A stretch of 64,000 nt of DNA from Chloroflexota bacterium (lineage in GTDB: Bacteria; Chloroflexota; Anaerolineae; Anaerolineales; UBA4823): assembly GCA_029782365.1 (NCBI GenBank), contig JAKOUW010000190.1:1-64000 (forward strand), in the 5' to 3' direction. Within the stretch, counting starts at the first letter, position 1, and each line of letters starts with the position of its first letter. Below the pieces are notes generated by a model. It was not told the origin of the DNA. It saw only the letters and a list, made by a program, of their open reading frames with translations, and did no database searches. Of this stretch, positions 16,181 through 29,970 are shown piece after piece. The translations under genes were made by a program, and so were the position numbers.

Positions 16181-18506
16181 AGCGGCGCCGCCCGCTTACC
16201 AGGCCTGGCTGCTGGATGTCTATGCCCCGCCCCAGGCGCAGGAAGCGCTCCCCGGCGACCCGCTGTGCGTCTGGCTGCTGGATGATGACGGCCAGCGCCG
16301 CATGCTGTTGGCCTGCCTGCCGGTGACGTTTTACGCCGCCGGGCCAGCGGCGCGCCTGCGCCAGGCCTGGCAGTTCCTGCAAAACGAGCCCAACCCGCCG
16401 CGCCTGGGCCGCGCCGAGCGCCGCGACCTGTTCAGTTCGCAGCCGCTGACCGTGATGACCATCGACTGCCCGGGCTGCAGCAGCCAGGCGCGCCTGTTCT
16501 GGCGCCTGCAGCAGTTCTTCCCCGACCTGGAATTTTACGACGCCGATATCAGCCCGGCGCTGCGCGCTGCGGCCGCCTGGGGCGTCTTCCCGCTCGCCCG
16601 CTGCGCAGTGGAGGTTGGCGCCGATGACCGCCTGCGCCGCCTGGCTGCCCTGGACACCCCCTGGGAGCTGGACCCGCCGCCCGTCCCCCTGCGCATTTTG
16701 GAGCTGGAGCCAGACGTGGACCCCCTGCACGCCGAGCCGCAGGCCATCAAAGTGCGCTTCGAGCGCTTCTCCTACCGCTTCCCACTCAACCCGGCGCGCC
16801 CCCTGCTGGCCAACCTGGCCGCCCTGCTGCGCCGCCACGATCCCGACCTCCTGCTGACTGACTGGGGCGACACCTGGCTGCTGCCGCGCCTGCTGGAGCT
16901 GGTGGAGCAGTGCGACACCGACGGCCTGGCCGGCCTGCCGCTCAACCGTCACCCACGCGCCGGCCCGTCTTACCGCAAAGAGCATTCTTACTTTTCCTAT
17001 GGGCAGATCGTTTACAAAGGCCAGCAGGTGCAGCTTCTCGGCCGCTGGCACGTGGACAAACGCAACGCCCTGCTGTACCGCGACCTGGGCCTGGAGGGCG
17101 TGCTGGAGTTTGCGCGTGTCACCAGCCTGCCCGTGCAAGACGCCGCCCGCCTCTCACCCGGCACCGGCATCTCCACCATGCAGATCCTGACTGCCCTGCG
17201 CCAGGGTATTTTGATCCCCTGGCGCAAACAACAGAGCGAAGCGTTCCGGCCGGCCAGCGAAATGTTCGCCCGCGACCAGGGCGGCCTGGTGTACCAACCC
17301 ACGCCCGGTGTGCACACCCACGTGGCCGGCATCGACTTTGTCTCCATGTACCCCAGCTTGATGGTGCGTTTCAACATTTCACCCGAGACTGCCGGCCGCC
17401 TGCCGCCCGACCCCGACCACTTGCAGCCAATCGGCGCTCAGCAAGACGAGCCGCCGGGGCTGGTGCCGCAAACGCTGGCCCCACTGCTGGAAAAGCGCAT
17501 CGCCCTCAAGACGCGCCTGGGCCAACTGCCGCGCTGGGACCCGCGCCGCGCCGCCGACCAGGCCCGCTCGGCGGCGCACAAGTGGCTGCTGGTGACTTGT
17601 TTCGGCTACCTGGGCTACAAAAACGCCCGCTTCGGGCGCATCGAAGCCCATGAAGCGGTGACTGCCTACGGCCGCGAAGCCCTGCTGCGCGCCAAAGAGG
17701 TCGCCGAAGACCTGGGCTGCTCTGTCTTACACCTCTACGTGGACGGGCTGTGGGTGCAGCACCCCGGCTGGCGGGAGCCAGCCGATTTCCAGCCTGTGCT
17801 GGACGAAACCGTGCGCCGCACCGGCCTTTCAATCAGCCTGGACGGCATTTACCGCTGGGTGGTCTTCTTGACCTCCACGCTCGATCGGCGCATCCCGGTA
17901 GCCAACCGCTACTTTGGGGTGTTCCAGGACGGCAGCCTCAAGGTGCGCGGCATCGAAGCGCGCCGGCGCGACACCCCCGATTGGATCAGCGAGACGCAGA
18001 TGGCAATGTTGGAGATCCTGGCGCAGGCGCCAACCGCCGAGGATATCCCGGCCTACCTGCCGCGGGCGCTGCAGATACTGCGCTCGGCCCTGCAGGCGCT
18101 GGCCAACGGCGGCGTGCCGCTGGAAAAGCTGGTGCTGAAACACCGCCTGAGCCGGGCGCTGGAAGCCTACCGCGGCCTCTCGCCGGCGGCGGCGGCCGCC
18201 CGCCAACTGCTGGCGGCGGGCAAAGAGCTCAAGCCCGGCCAGGCCGTGCGTTTTTTGTACGTGCTCGGCCGGCCCCCCGCCGTGTTGGCCTGGGACCTGC
18301 CGGCCGCTCCTGACCCGCGCCGCATCGATATACCGCGCTACCGCGAGCTGATGCTGCGCGCCGCGCACACGATCCTGGAGCCGTTCGATGCGCCGCCCCT
18401 GGGCAGCGACGGCCTGCCGCTGCCCACCCAGCGCCGGCTGCCCCTGCCGCACCCACAGAGTCGGGTGATGGCAGGAGGTAGGCCTCCAGCGCTGCCCGGT
18501 GACTGA
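16173..18506 (+). CDS. Family-B DNA polymerase-like protein with degraded catalytic motifs
   Basis: 777 residues laid out as a family-B DNA polymerase: N-terminal domain (1-170), exonuclease-like region (about 170-260), then palm, fingers and thumb. Motif A is intact (D388 in DFVSMYPSL). Motif B keeps the lysine but reads KWLLVTCFGYLG in place of KxxxNSxYG. Motif C reads Y522-V-D524-G-L526-W instead of YxDTDS, so the second metal-binding aspartate is missing. The exonuclease motifs also look broken (LELEPD for DIE; WGDTWLLPRL for NxxxFDxPxL). DNA synthesis is therefore unlikely, unless the alignment is wrong. Archaeal PolB2 proteins are known to have similar losses. The ATG at 16173 overlaps the preceding gene; the open frame upstream is antisense or shadow. 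Confidence 0.82.
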   Translation: MTEAAPPAYQAWLLDVYAPPQAQEALPGDPLCVWLLDDDGQRRMLLACLPVTFYAAGPAARLRQAWQFLQNEPNPPRLGRAERRDLFSSQPLTVMTIDCPGCSSQARLFWRLQQFFPDLEFYDADISPALRAAAAWGVFPLARCAVEVGADDRLRRLAALDTPWELDPPPVPLRILELEPDVDPLHAEPQAIKVRFERFSYRFPLNPARPLLANLAALLRRHDPDLLLTDWGDTWLLPRLLELVEQCDTDGLAGLPLNRHPRAGPSYRKEHSYFSYGQIVYKGQQVQLLGRWHVDKRNALLYRDLGLEGVLEFARVTSLPVQDAARLSPGTGISTMQILTALRQGILIPWRKQQSEAFRPASEMFARDQGGLVYQPTPGVHTHVAGIDFVSMYPSLMVRFNISPETAGRLPPDPDHLQPIGAQQDEPPGLVPQTLAPLLEKRIALKTRLGQLPRWDPRRAADQARSAAHKWLLVTCFGYLGYKNARFGRIEAHEAVTAYGREALLRAKEVAEDLGCSVLHLYVDGLWVQHPGWREPADFQPVLDETVRRTGLSISLDGIYRWVVFLTSTLDRRIPVANRYFGVFQDGSLKVRGIEARRRDTPDWISETQMAMLEILAQAPTAEDIPAYLPRALQILRSALQALANGGVPLEKLVLKHRLSRALEAYRGLSPAAAAARQLLAAGKELKPGQAVRFLYVLGRPPAVLAWDLPAAPDPRRIDIPRYRELMLRAAHTILEPFDAPPLGSDGLPLPTQRRLPLPHPQSRVMAGGRPPALPGD

Positions 18507-18515
18507 ACAGCGCCA

Positions 18516-19430
18516 TCAACTGCCTGTGGCAGCCTCTGGCTTGGGAAACCGGAAAAAGAAGACCAGGTAGAAAGCCGCCACGCTGAAAATATAGCCCGCC
18601 ACGGCGAAGGTGGCATCCAGCTCGCCTACGGTGAACAGCGCCGGGGTGGGCAGGGCGCTGACCGTGTAATTGGCGAACAAAGCGGTGAACAGGTTGTTGG
18701 CGATGTGCACCCCCAACGCCAGCTCCAGCCGCTGATCGCGCAGGGTGATGTAAGCCAGGAACGCGCCGGTCAGGAAATAATAAAACGCCAGCGCCCAGAA
18801 ATTGATGCTCACCTCGGGGTTGCCCAGGTGCGGCAGGGCAAACAACAGCCCGGAAAGCAGGCTGAGCAGCCAGATGCTGCGCAGCTTCAGGCCAAACGCC
18901 TGCAGGAGATAGCCGCGGAAAAACAGCTCCTCGGTGCCGGCCTGGATGGGGATCAGCAGCAGTACCGGCAGCAAGAAGGAGAAAAAGCGCGGCGCATCCA
19001 GGCTCCACACATAGCGCCCGGGGTGCAGCCAGGCTTCGATCAGGCTTTGCGCCGCCGAGAGCGCCAGCCAGGCCGTGAAGCCCTGGGCAAAGCGCCGCCA
19101 GTTCGGCTTGCCGTCCGGCGTGATCAGCGTGACCAACCGGCGGCGGTGCGCCAGGCGCATGGCGACCCACATGCCCAGCAGGAAAAAGACGAATGTGAAC
19201 ATCACCCCCAGGAAAGCCGGCAGCGGCTGGCTGACGAACAGACCTTCCAGGGAGGGCTGGTTGGGGCCGAGAGCGCCGTCCAACACCATCAACACGCTGA
19301 TTGGCAGAGCCCCCAGGAACTGCCAGAACAGGAGGATCAGCGCTACACCAGCCAGGTAGCTGAGCAGGCTGGTGCGCCCCTGGCGGGCGGCCTCCAGGTA
19401 GGGCTGGGGCGCGGCCTCAGGCGCCTGCAT
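18516..19430 (-). CDS. CPBP (CAAX-type) intramembrane metalloprotease
   Basis: 304 residues with about eight hydrophobic segments. The CPBP motifs are present: TEELFFRGYLLQ (the EExxxR glutamates and arginine), a following conserved histidine region (ALPHLGNPE) and HIANNLF near the end. Members are homologous to Rce1 and are involved in prenyl-protein processing, bacteriocin immunity or protein secretion. The start codon lies one base after the MFS stop, so the gene is the last of a carAB-MFS-CPBP run on this strand. Its substrate is unknown. Confidence 0.87.
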   Translation of the reverse strand: MQAPEAAPQPYLEAARQGRTSLLSYLAGVALILLFWQFLGALPISVLMVLDGALGPNQPSLEGLFVSQPLPAFLGVMFTFVFFLLGMWVAMRLAHRRRLVTLITPDGKPNWRRFAQGFTAWLALSAAQSLIEAWLHPGRYVWSLDAPRFFSFLLPVLLLIPIQAGTEELFFRGYLLQAFGLKLRSIWLLSLLSGLLFALPHLGNPEVSINFWALAFYYFLTGAFLAYITLRDQRLELALGVHIANNLFTALFANYTVSALPTPALFTVGELDATFAVAGYIFSVAAFYLVFFFRFPKPEAATGS

Positions 19431-19431
19431 A

Positions 19432-20592
19432 TCAGCCGGCTACCCCGGTCACCCTGGCCGCGTGCCGCCCGGCGCCCACGATTAGCACCAGGTAAAGCGC
19501 CAGCGCGGCCAGTGAGTCGATCAGGATGGCCAGCATGGCGGCATCGGGGCCGAGCGGCTCGAACAACTGGCCCATCAGCCAGGGCAAAACCATGCCGCCT
19601 GTGCTGGAGCCGACGAAGATCAGGCTGGTCACCTGGCCGGTGATCGGCATGCGCCTCTCGGCCAGGGTGATGGTGGTGGGAAAGATGGAGGCCATGCCTA
19701 GCCCAAGCGCCAGCGTCCCGATCCACAGGCTGGCCGTCGAGCCGGGGATGAGCAGGATGATACTCACGCCGGCCAGGATGACGACAAAATCGGCCAGCAG
19801 CAGGCTGCGCGCTGAAAAGCGCATGGCCAGCGGCACGGAGAGCAGCCGGCCGACCGTCAAGGCACCCCAAAAGGCTGATGTGAGGGCGGAAGCCGTGGCG
19901 GCGTCGGCCAGTCCTTTGGCCTGGGCGTAGCTAAAAATCCAGCCGCCGTAGCCGATCTCCATGCCGACATACAAGAACAGGCAGGCGGCTACCAGTAAAA
20001 TCAGGCGGCCTTGCAGCGGGGCTGTCTCGCCGCTCTTCACAGCCGCCGGGTGCGGCGGGCTGGGCTGGAAAGCCAGCCAGAGCAGCCCGGGCAGCACCAG
20101 CAGCGCCAGCACCCAGAACCCCAGGCTGAAATTGCCCGATTGTTGGGTGACAAAAGCGAACAGCACCGGCATGGCAGCCGCTCCGACTCCAAAGAAGAAA
20201 TGCAGTCCGTTCATGAACGGGCCGACCGACCGGCCGTGCACCCAGACGATCAACGTGTTGGCGCCCACATCCACCACCGCGCTGGCCCCACCAAGCAGGG
20301 CCATGGCAAAAGCAACCACTGCCAGCCAGGGCAGGAAAGGCAGGATGACCAGCGACAGGATCATGGTCAGTAGAGAAGCCACCATCAGCCGGTGGCCAGC
20401 CAGGCGGTCGAGCGCCCATCCGCTGAACAAGACGCCCGCCAGGTATCCCAACGAGGTGGCGGGGAACAATAAGCTGGCCTGCCCCAGCGTGGTGTGGGTG
20501 CGCTCGGCGATGCCCGGCAGTGTCGGCCCGACGATCGCGGTTGCCAACCCCAAAGCGATAAAGGCGGCATAGTATCCTATGGTTGCTTTCAA
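19432..20592 (-). CDS. MFS family transporter
   Basis: 386 residues with roughly twelve hydrophobic segments and a typical major-facilitator first half (GYLAGVLFSGWALDRLAGHR between helices 2 and 3). It resembles sugar or drug exporters of the FucP/YbjJ-like type; the substrate cannot be told. A TTG at 20592 is chosen as start because GGAGG lies six bases ahead of it. An ATG ten codons further upstream would place that ribosome site inside the gene. It lies 51 bases after carB. Confidence 0.85.
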   Translation of the reverse strand: MKATIGYYAAFIALGLATAIVGPTLPGIAERTHTTLGQASLLFPATSLGYLAGVLFSGWALDRLAGHRLMVASLLTMILSLVILPFLPWLAVVAFAMALLGGASAVVDVGANTLIVWVHGRSVGPFMNGLHFFFGVGAAAMPVLFAFVTQQSGNFSLGFWVLALLVLPGLLWLAFQPSPPHPAAVKSGETAPLQGRLILLVAACLFLYVGMEIGYGGWIFSYAQAKGLADAATASALTSAFWGALTVGRLLSVPLAMRFSARSLLLADFVVILAGVSIILLIPGSTASLWIGTLALGLGMASIFPTTITLAERRMPITGQVTSLIFVGSSTGGMVLPWLMGQLFEPLGPDAAMLAILIDSLAALALYLVLIVGAGRHAARVTGVAG

Positions 20593-20643
20593 GACAGGCC
20601 TCCAAGAATAGGGTAAGGGCAACCAGCCGGCTGCCTGTCCCTA

Positions 20644-23867
<3,224 letters not shown>

Positions 23868-23871
<4 letters not shown>

Positions 23872-25019
23872 GGCGTCAGCCTTTGCAAGATCAGATCAAA
23901 AAAGGCGGCAAACAAGCCGTGGGCATCGTGCGGGCCGGGGGCAGCCTCCGGGTGGAACTGCACGCTGAACACCGGGCGGTCGAGCAGGCGCATGCCCTCC
24001 AGAGAGCCGTCGTTCAGGCTGAGGTGGGTGGCCTCGACAGGAACCCCCTTCAGGGTAGCCAGGTCGACCACGTAATTGTGGTTCTGCGCTGTGATCAGCA
24101 CTTTCTTATTGCGCAGATCCTGCACGGGGTGGTTGCCGCCGTGATGGCCGAATTTCAGGCGGCGGGTTTCGCCGCCCAGGGCGCGGCCGATGAGTTGGTG
24201 ACCCAGGCAGATGCCGAAGATGGGAACCTCGCTCTCCAGCAGGCGGCCCACGATCTCCACGGCATAGGGCAGGCCGGCCGGGTCGCCGGGGCCGTTAGAG
24301 AGCAGAATGCCATCAGGGTGGTAAGCCAGGGCTTGCTCGGCGGGGTAATCGGCCGGCAGCACAACCACCTGCGCCCCCCAGGCGGCAACATGGCGCGCCA
24401 TGTTGCGCTTGACGCCATAATCGTAAACCAGCACCAATGGACGCCGCGGCCAGGCCGGCGGCGAGAAGACCAGCAGGTCGTTGGCCACCCAGGGATCGGC
24501 GGCGTCGCCGCACCATTCTTCGGGCTGACGCAGGGTGACAGCGCACACCATGTCCAGCCCATCCAGGCCGCTCCAGCGGCGCGCTTGCTCCACCAGCGCC
24601 GGAGCGCTGGCGTCCGGGAGGGTGGAAAGAGCCGCCTTGACCGTGCCGCCGGCGCGCAGGCGGTGGGTGATGGCGCGTGTGTCCACACCGCTGATGCCGG
24701 GGATACCGTGCCTGCCCAGCCAATCGTGAAGGGTGCCCTGCGCTCGCCAGTTCGAAACCTGCGGACTGAGGGCTCGCACCACCAGCGCTGAGACCTGCGG
24801 GGCGGCTGCCTCGTAATCTTCAAGATTGATGCCCACGTTGCCAATGTGCGGGGTGGTGAACAGCACGCCCTGGCCGCGGTAAGAGGGATCGGTCAGGATC
24901 TCCTGGTAACCGGTCATGCTGGTGTTGAAGACCAGCTCGAACACCGCTTGGGTCTGCGCCCCAAAGCCCTGGCCGCGGAATACCAGGTTATTTTCCAGCG
25001 CCAATATCGCCTCTGCCAT
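23868..25019 (-). CDS. carA: Carbamoyl-phosphate synthase small subunit
   Basis: 383 residues from the ATG at 25019. A TTG two codons upstream is also possible, but GCGAGG is spaced better for the ATG. The N-terminal CarA-specific domain is followed by a class I glutamine amidotransferase domain with nucleophile Cys in GICLGHQL and the His/Glu pair in [11 protein letters not shown]. It hydrolyses glutamine and passes ammonia to CarB. A near-consensus promoter and a strong hairpin lie in its leader. Confidence 0.96.
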
Positions 25020-25042
25020 CGTCAAGCCTCGCTCTTAAGAAT

Positions 25043-25066
25043 CACCTCCTGAGTGCTCAGGAGGTG
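25043..25066 (-). promoter_or_regulatory. Palindromic hairpin in the carAB leader containing a perfect Shine-Dalgarno
   Basis: The plus strand reads CACCTCCTGAG-TG-CTCAGGAGGTG, extending by one more T-A pair on each side to 12-bp arms with a two-base loop. In the carA message the 3' arm carries AGGAGGTGA, a full anti-16S sequence, buried in the stem and ending 22 bases before the ATG. It may be an RNA hairpin that controls ribosome access or a dimeric-protein operator. No U-run follows, so it is not a classical terminator. Confidence 0.55.
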
Positions 25067-25107
25067 AAGAATTTGTCTGAACAAGCTGCTGATTTTCATG
25101 TCGGCCT

Positions 25108-25136
25108 AGTTTACCCAGGGCGGGAAATTCTGTCAA
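25108..25136 (-). promoter_or_regulatory. carAB promoter
   Basis: On the minus strand a perfect TTGACA (25136-25131), a 17-base spacer and TAAACT (25113-25108). Transcription would start near 25101 and give an approximately 80-base leader that includes the hairpin at 25043-25066. Confidence 0.65.
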
Positions 25137-25313
25137 GGAGAGGAGCATAAACAAAAGGCAGTTCGTGCAAAGCCGCCAGGCTGCAAAAGTTTCTTCGACA
25201 TACCCGGCAAAGCCAAATGGAGGCAACCCCAGACACGGCTGGCACACGGACGGCGCCAATGCGGCCTGGCTGAGGGTATAATCCAGGCCATCCTGACCGC
25301 ACGAGGAACCTGC

Positions 25314-25835
25314 ATGCAAAACCTCAAATTGACCAACGCCAACTTCTGGACGGGCAGCCTGTTATTCGGCGGAGCCGGCCTGATCCTGCTGGTAGGCCTG
25401 TCCATCGCCTTCAACAACTCAGATTTTGCCTTTGCCGGCCGCACCCTGATCCTGACCAGCGGCGTGCTGTGGGGCTTGCTCGCCACGATTCTCTCCAGCC
25501 TGGCGTGGGAGCTGTATTACCAGTACCTGTACCCCGCCTGGATGCGTCCCTTCGCGCCGCTCAGCGCGCTGTTCTACGCCCTGCTGGCCTGGCTGATGTG
25601 GCTGATCGCCAGCCACCTGGGCTCGCCGGCTGTGCTGTGGTTCGTGCTGCTGGGCGGGTTGGAGGGTGTGCTGGAGCACCTGGTAGGCGTCTTCGGCATG
25701 CGAATCTTATTGAAAGTTCCCTGGCTGGAGGGTGTACGCCCACTGCCGGCAGTTCTCTTCTCGTTTCCTGAATATATCACGTTATGGAGCGTGACAGCCG
25801 GGCTGGCTTTGCTGGTGCACCGACTGTTAAGCTGA
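25314..25835 (+). CDS. Uncharacterised membrane protein
   Basis: 173 residues with about five hydrophobic segments (near 15-32, 42-60, 82-100, 104-122 and 150-172), no signal peptide and no recognised domain. A TATAAT at 25277-25282 and a GAGGA ribosome site before the ATG support expression. It is divergent from carAB and followed by an MFS pseudogene. No family was recognised. Confidence 0.8.
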   Translation: MQNLKLTNANFWTGSLLFGGAGLILLVGLSIAFNNSDFAFAGRTLILTSGVLWGLLATILSSLAWELYYQYLYPAWMRPFAPLSALFYALLAWLMWLIASHLGSPAVLWFVLLGGLEGVLEHLVGVFGMRILLKVPWLEGVRPLPAVLFSFPEYITLWSVTAGLALLVHRLLS

Positions 25836-25860
25836 AACGATCACCTAATCGGCCAGCGTT

Positions 25861-26071
25861 ATGCGGAAAAATCCGGATTTTCACCGATTATGGGTCGCTA
25901 AGGCGGTCTCGGTGTTCGGCTCGCAGATCACGCTGCTGGCGCTGTCCTTGGCGGCCATTGCGTTGTAAGCCTCGCCTTTCCAGACAGGGGTGTTTTCCAC
26001 CCGTGGGATGCTGCCGTTCCTGCTGTTGAGCCTGCCGACTGGCGTGATAACAGACCGGCTGAACAAGTGCT
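25861..26071 (+). pseudogene. MFS transporter remnant with in-frame stop and 3' truncation
   Basis: Translation from the ATG at 25861 gives NPDFHRLWVAKAVSVFGSQI, a typical first helix of the MFS exporters related to enterobactin exporters. A TAA at 25966 interrupts it after 35 codons. The same frame then continues with GMLPFLLLSLPTGVITDRL, the conserved second helix and helix 2-3 loop of the same family. Homology ends near 26070, so about 300 or more C-terminal residues are missing. This is a decayed gene, not an expressed one. Confidence 0.8.
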
Positions 26072-26152
26072 CACCCATTCCCTACCCAAGGCAGTCGCCA
26101 AACACTGCGGACTCTTTTCCTCGCCAGGATGCATTTTTCTGGCCGCCTGGCG

Positions 26153-26158
26153 TATAAT
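26153..26158 (+). promoter_or_regulatory. TATAAT box directly ahead of the AAA ATPase gene
   Basis: TATAAT is followed by seven bases and the ATG at 26166. There is no Shine-Dalgarno sequence, so a leaderless transcript is predicted. Confidence 0.45.
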
Positions 26159-26165
26159 ACCCAGC

Positions 26166-27710
<1,545 letters not shown>

Positions 27711-27747
27711 GCGTGCGCGGTTTCCCTGTGATTGACCGCCTGCAGGC

Positions 27748-29970
27748 ATGAACGATACGCCGCTGCTCACCCCACAGGCAGCAGCCGCGGCGGTCGCTGC
27801 CGCCCTGCTGTCTGCCGCCGCTCAGCCGCCTGCCCAGGCTGCCGCCTGGTTAGCAGGCGCGCTGGAACAGCTCGCAGACCCCGCCCTGCAAGACGGCCTG
27901 CTCGGCGCCTTGCGCCAGGCTGCCGAAAAGCACGGCGAAGTGTTGGATGCCCTGTGGCAAGCCTGGGCCGAGACACGCCTGCCGCGCCTGGAGGTGATGC
28001 TGCAAGCGTTCGACCGCCCGGCGGCTCAGCCTCTGCGCCTGGCTGTCCTCAGCTCCTTATGCCTGGGCCGCGCGCTGGCCCTGCCGCCCCAAACCGGCCT
28101 GGTGGAAGCCTTGCTGGCGGCCTGCGCCGACCGCGACGCGCAGATTGCCGCCGCCGCTCAGGCCGCCCTGCAAAGTATGAGCGACCCGGCTGCCCAGGAA
28201 GAGCTCTGCCGCTGGGTGCTGGAACATGACAATCCTTACGCACGCCAGGCCGCCCTGGCAGGCGGGTTTGCGCCGCGCCGCCCGCAGGAGCGCGCCCTGT
28301 TTTACCTGCTGACCGGGCAGTGGCAGCAGTATGAGACGTTGGATTTCGACGCCCGCCTGGTGGAGGCGGTGTACGCCGCCGGCAGTGACAGCCTGCGCCA
28401 GCAAATTGCCAGCCTGGCGCGCCAGCGCGGTTGGGCCGGCTTCGTGCAGGCCGTCTCGGGCGCCCGCGCCCGCCGCCGCCTGGGCAAACTGAGTGAGTTT
28501 GAATGGGAAGCAGTATTGGTCATTCTCGGCCGCGAGCAGCGCTGGGAAGAGCTGTGGCTGCTGGCGCAGACCGCTCCGCCACGTTGGAGCGCCCGCCTGC
28601 TGCGTAGCCTCGCCGAAGCCGGCTGGCTGCCCGCCGCGCCCGATGAGCGCAGCGCCTGCCAGCAGTTCGTCCAGCAGTCCGCCGCCTGTCTGCAAGCCGG
28701 TGAGCCGCAAGCCAAGCGCCTGCAGCACCAGGCCGCCCTCTACGGCCACAGCCGCCAGATCACCGCTCTGCTCCACCTGCCCGAACACAACCTGGCAGCC
28801 AGCGCCAGCGCCGATCGCAGCGTGCGCCTGTGGGATCTGCGGGCTAACCGCTTGCTGAAGACCCTGCCCGACCATGCCGATTACGTGCTTTGCCTGGCCT
28901 ACAGCCCGGCGGACGGCTGGTTGGCCAGTGGCTCGGCCGATAAGACCGTGCGCTTGTGGAATCTGCCGGATGGCAGCCCGCGCGCCGTGCTGGGCGGGCA
29001 CGCTGGGCGGGTCAGCTTGCTAGCCCTCGCACCGGGGGCTGCAGGACAGGCGGTGCTGGTCAGCGGCGATGAGCAGGGCGTATATTTGTGGGACACGCAC
29101 CGCCAGCACATGCTGCAGAGCCTGCGAGGCCAGTTCAACGGCCTGAACGCCCTGGGCATTGCCCCTGCTCCTGACTCACCCCTGCTGGTGACTGGGGATA
29201 ACGACCGTTCTGTCAAGCTGTGGAGTCTGCCGCCACCCGGCGCGCCCACCGGCGCTGAGCTGCGCCGCAGCCTGCTTACCCCCATTGTCGGCTGGGCCAT
29301 CTCGGCTGACGGGCGCCTGCTGGCCAGCACATCGAGCTACAGCGCCGTACAGCTCTGGTCGCTGCCCGCCGGCGAGACGCTGCGCAGCCTGCCCGGGCGG
29401 GCGAACAATACACTGCTGGCCTTCAGCCCTGACGGCAGTTGGTTGGCCTGCGCCGACCGCGCCAATGTGCTGCTGTGGGATTTAACCGGCGGCACGCAGC
29501 AGACCTTATCCGGCGGCGTCGGTTTGACCAGCGCTCTGGCTTTCAGCCCAGACAGCCAGCTCCTGGCGGCCGGCAACCAGGACCGCACCGTGCGCCTGTG
29601 GCAGCTGGCGCGCCCCGCTGCTCCGCTCAGCCTGCGCCCTCTGGAAGGCTACACCACGCCGGTCAAGCACCTGGTTTTCAGCCCAAGCGGCGAGCGCTTG
29701 CTTTCGGCCGACGAGCTTTCGCTGCAGCTCTGGTCGGTGGACGACCTGGCTGCCTTGCTCAACACGCCCTCCCATCAGCTCGACCTGGCTGCCCTGGCGC
29801 GCCTGGCGCAAGACAGCGACCTGGAGCAGGCTCAACGCGCCTGGCTGGAATACAGCCAGGGGCTGGCGCGCTGGGCGCGGCGCTTTGATATTGAACTGCA
29901 CGAACCTGGCGATGGCTCGGCAGCCCGCCCGATCCCCATCGGCGATTTCGACATCGAAATCGAGTTTTAG
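27748..29970 (+). CDS. WD40-repeat protein with helical N-terminal region
   Basis: 740 residues. Residues 1-310 are Ala/Leu-rich and helical, probably HEAT-like. Residues 325-690 form a run of WD40 repeats with clear VRLWDLRANRLL, VRLWNLPDGS, VKLWSLPPPG and VRLWQLARP strands, enough for a seven-bladed propeller. There is no signal peptide or kinase domain. Such proteins serve as scaffolds. The position right after the Ycf46-type ATPase suggests a shared pathway. The last residues are acidic (IGDFDIEIEF). It converges with the phosphopantetheinyl transferase gene with a four-base overlap of the stops. Confidence 0.85.
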   Translation: MNDTPLLTPQAAAAAVAAALLSAAAQPPAQAAAWLAGALEQLADPALQDGLLGALRQAAEKHGEVLDALWQAWAETRLPRLEVMLQAFDRPAAQPLRLAVLSSLCLGRALALPPQTGLVEALLAACADRDAQIAAAAQAALQSMSDPAAQEELCRWVLEHDNPYARQAALAGGFAPRRPQERALFYLLTGQWQQYETLDFDARLVEAVYAAGSDSLRQQIASLARQRGWAGFVQAVSGARARRRLGKLSEFEWEAVLVILGREQRWEELWLLAQTAPPRWSARLLRSLAEAGWLPAAPDERSACQQFVQQSAACLQAGEPQAKRLQHQAALYGHSRQITALLHLPEHNLAASASADRSVRLWDLRANRLLKTLPDHADYVLCLAYSPADGWLASGSADKTVRLWNLPDGSPRAVLGGHAGRVSLLALAPGAAGQAVLVSGDEQGVYLWDTHRQHMLQSLRGQFNGLNALGIAPAPDSPLLVTGDNDRSVKLWSLPPPGAPTGAELRRSLLTPIVGWAISADGRLLASTSSYSAVQLWSLPAGETLRSLPGRANNTLLAFSPDGSWLACADRANVLLWDLTGGTQQTLSGGVGLTSALAFSPDSQLLAAGNQDRTVRLWQLARPAAPLSLRPLEGYTTPVKHLVFSPSGERLLSADELSLQLWSVDDLAALLNTPSHQLDLAALARLAQDSDLEQAQRAWLEYSQGLARWARRFDIELHEPGDGSAARPIPIGDFDIEIEF

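Noticed and set aside
15900-17138. Long minus-strand frame opposite the polymerase-like gene
   Set aside because: Shadow frame; the plus-strand gene has conserved PolB motifs.
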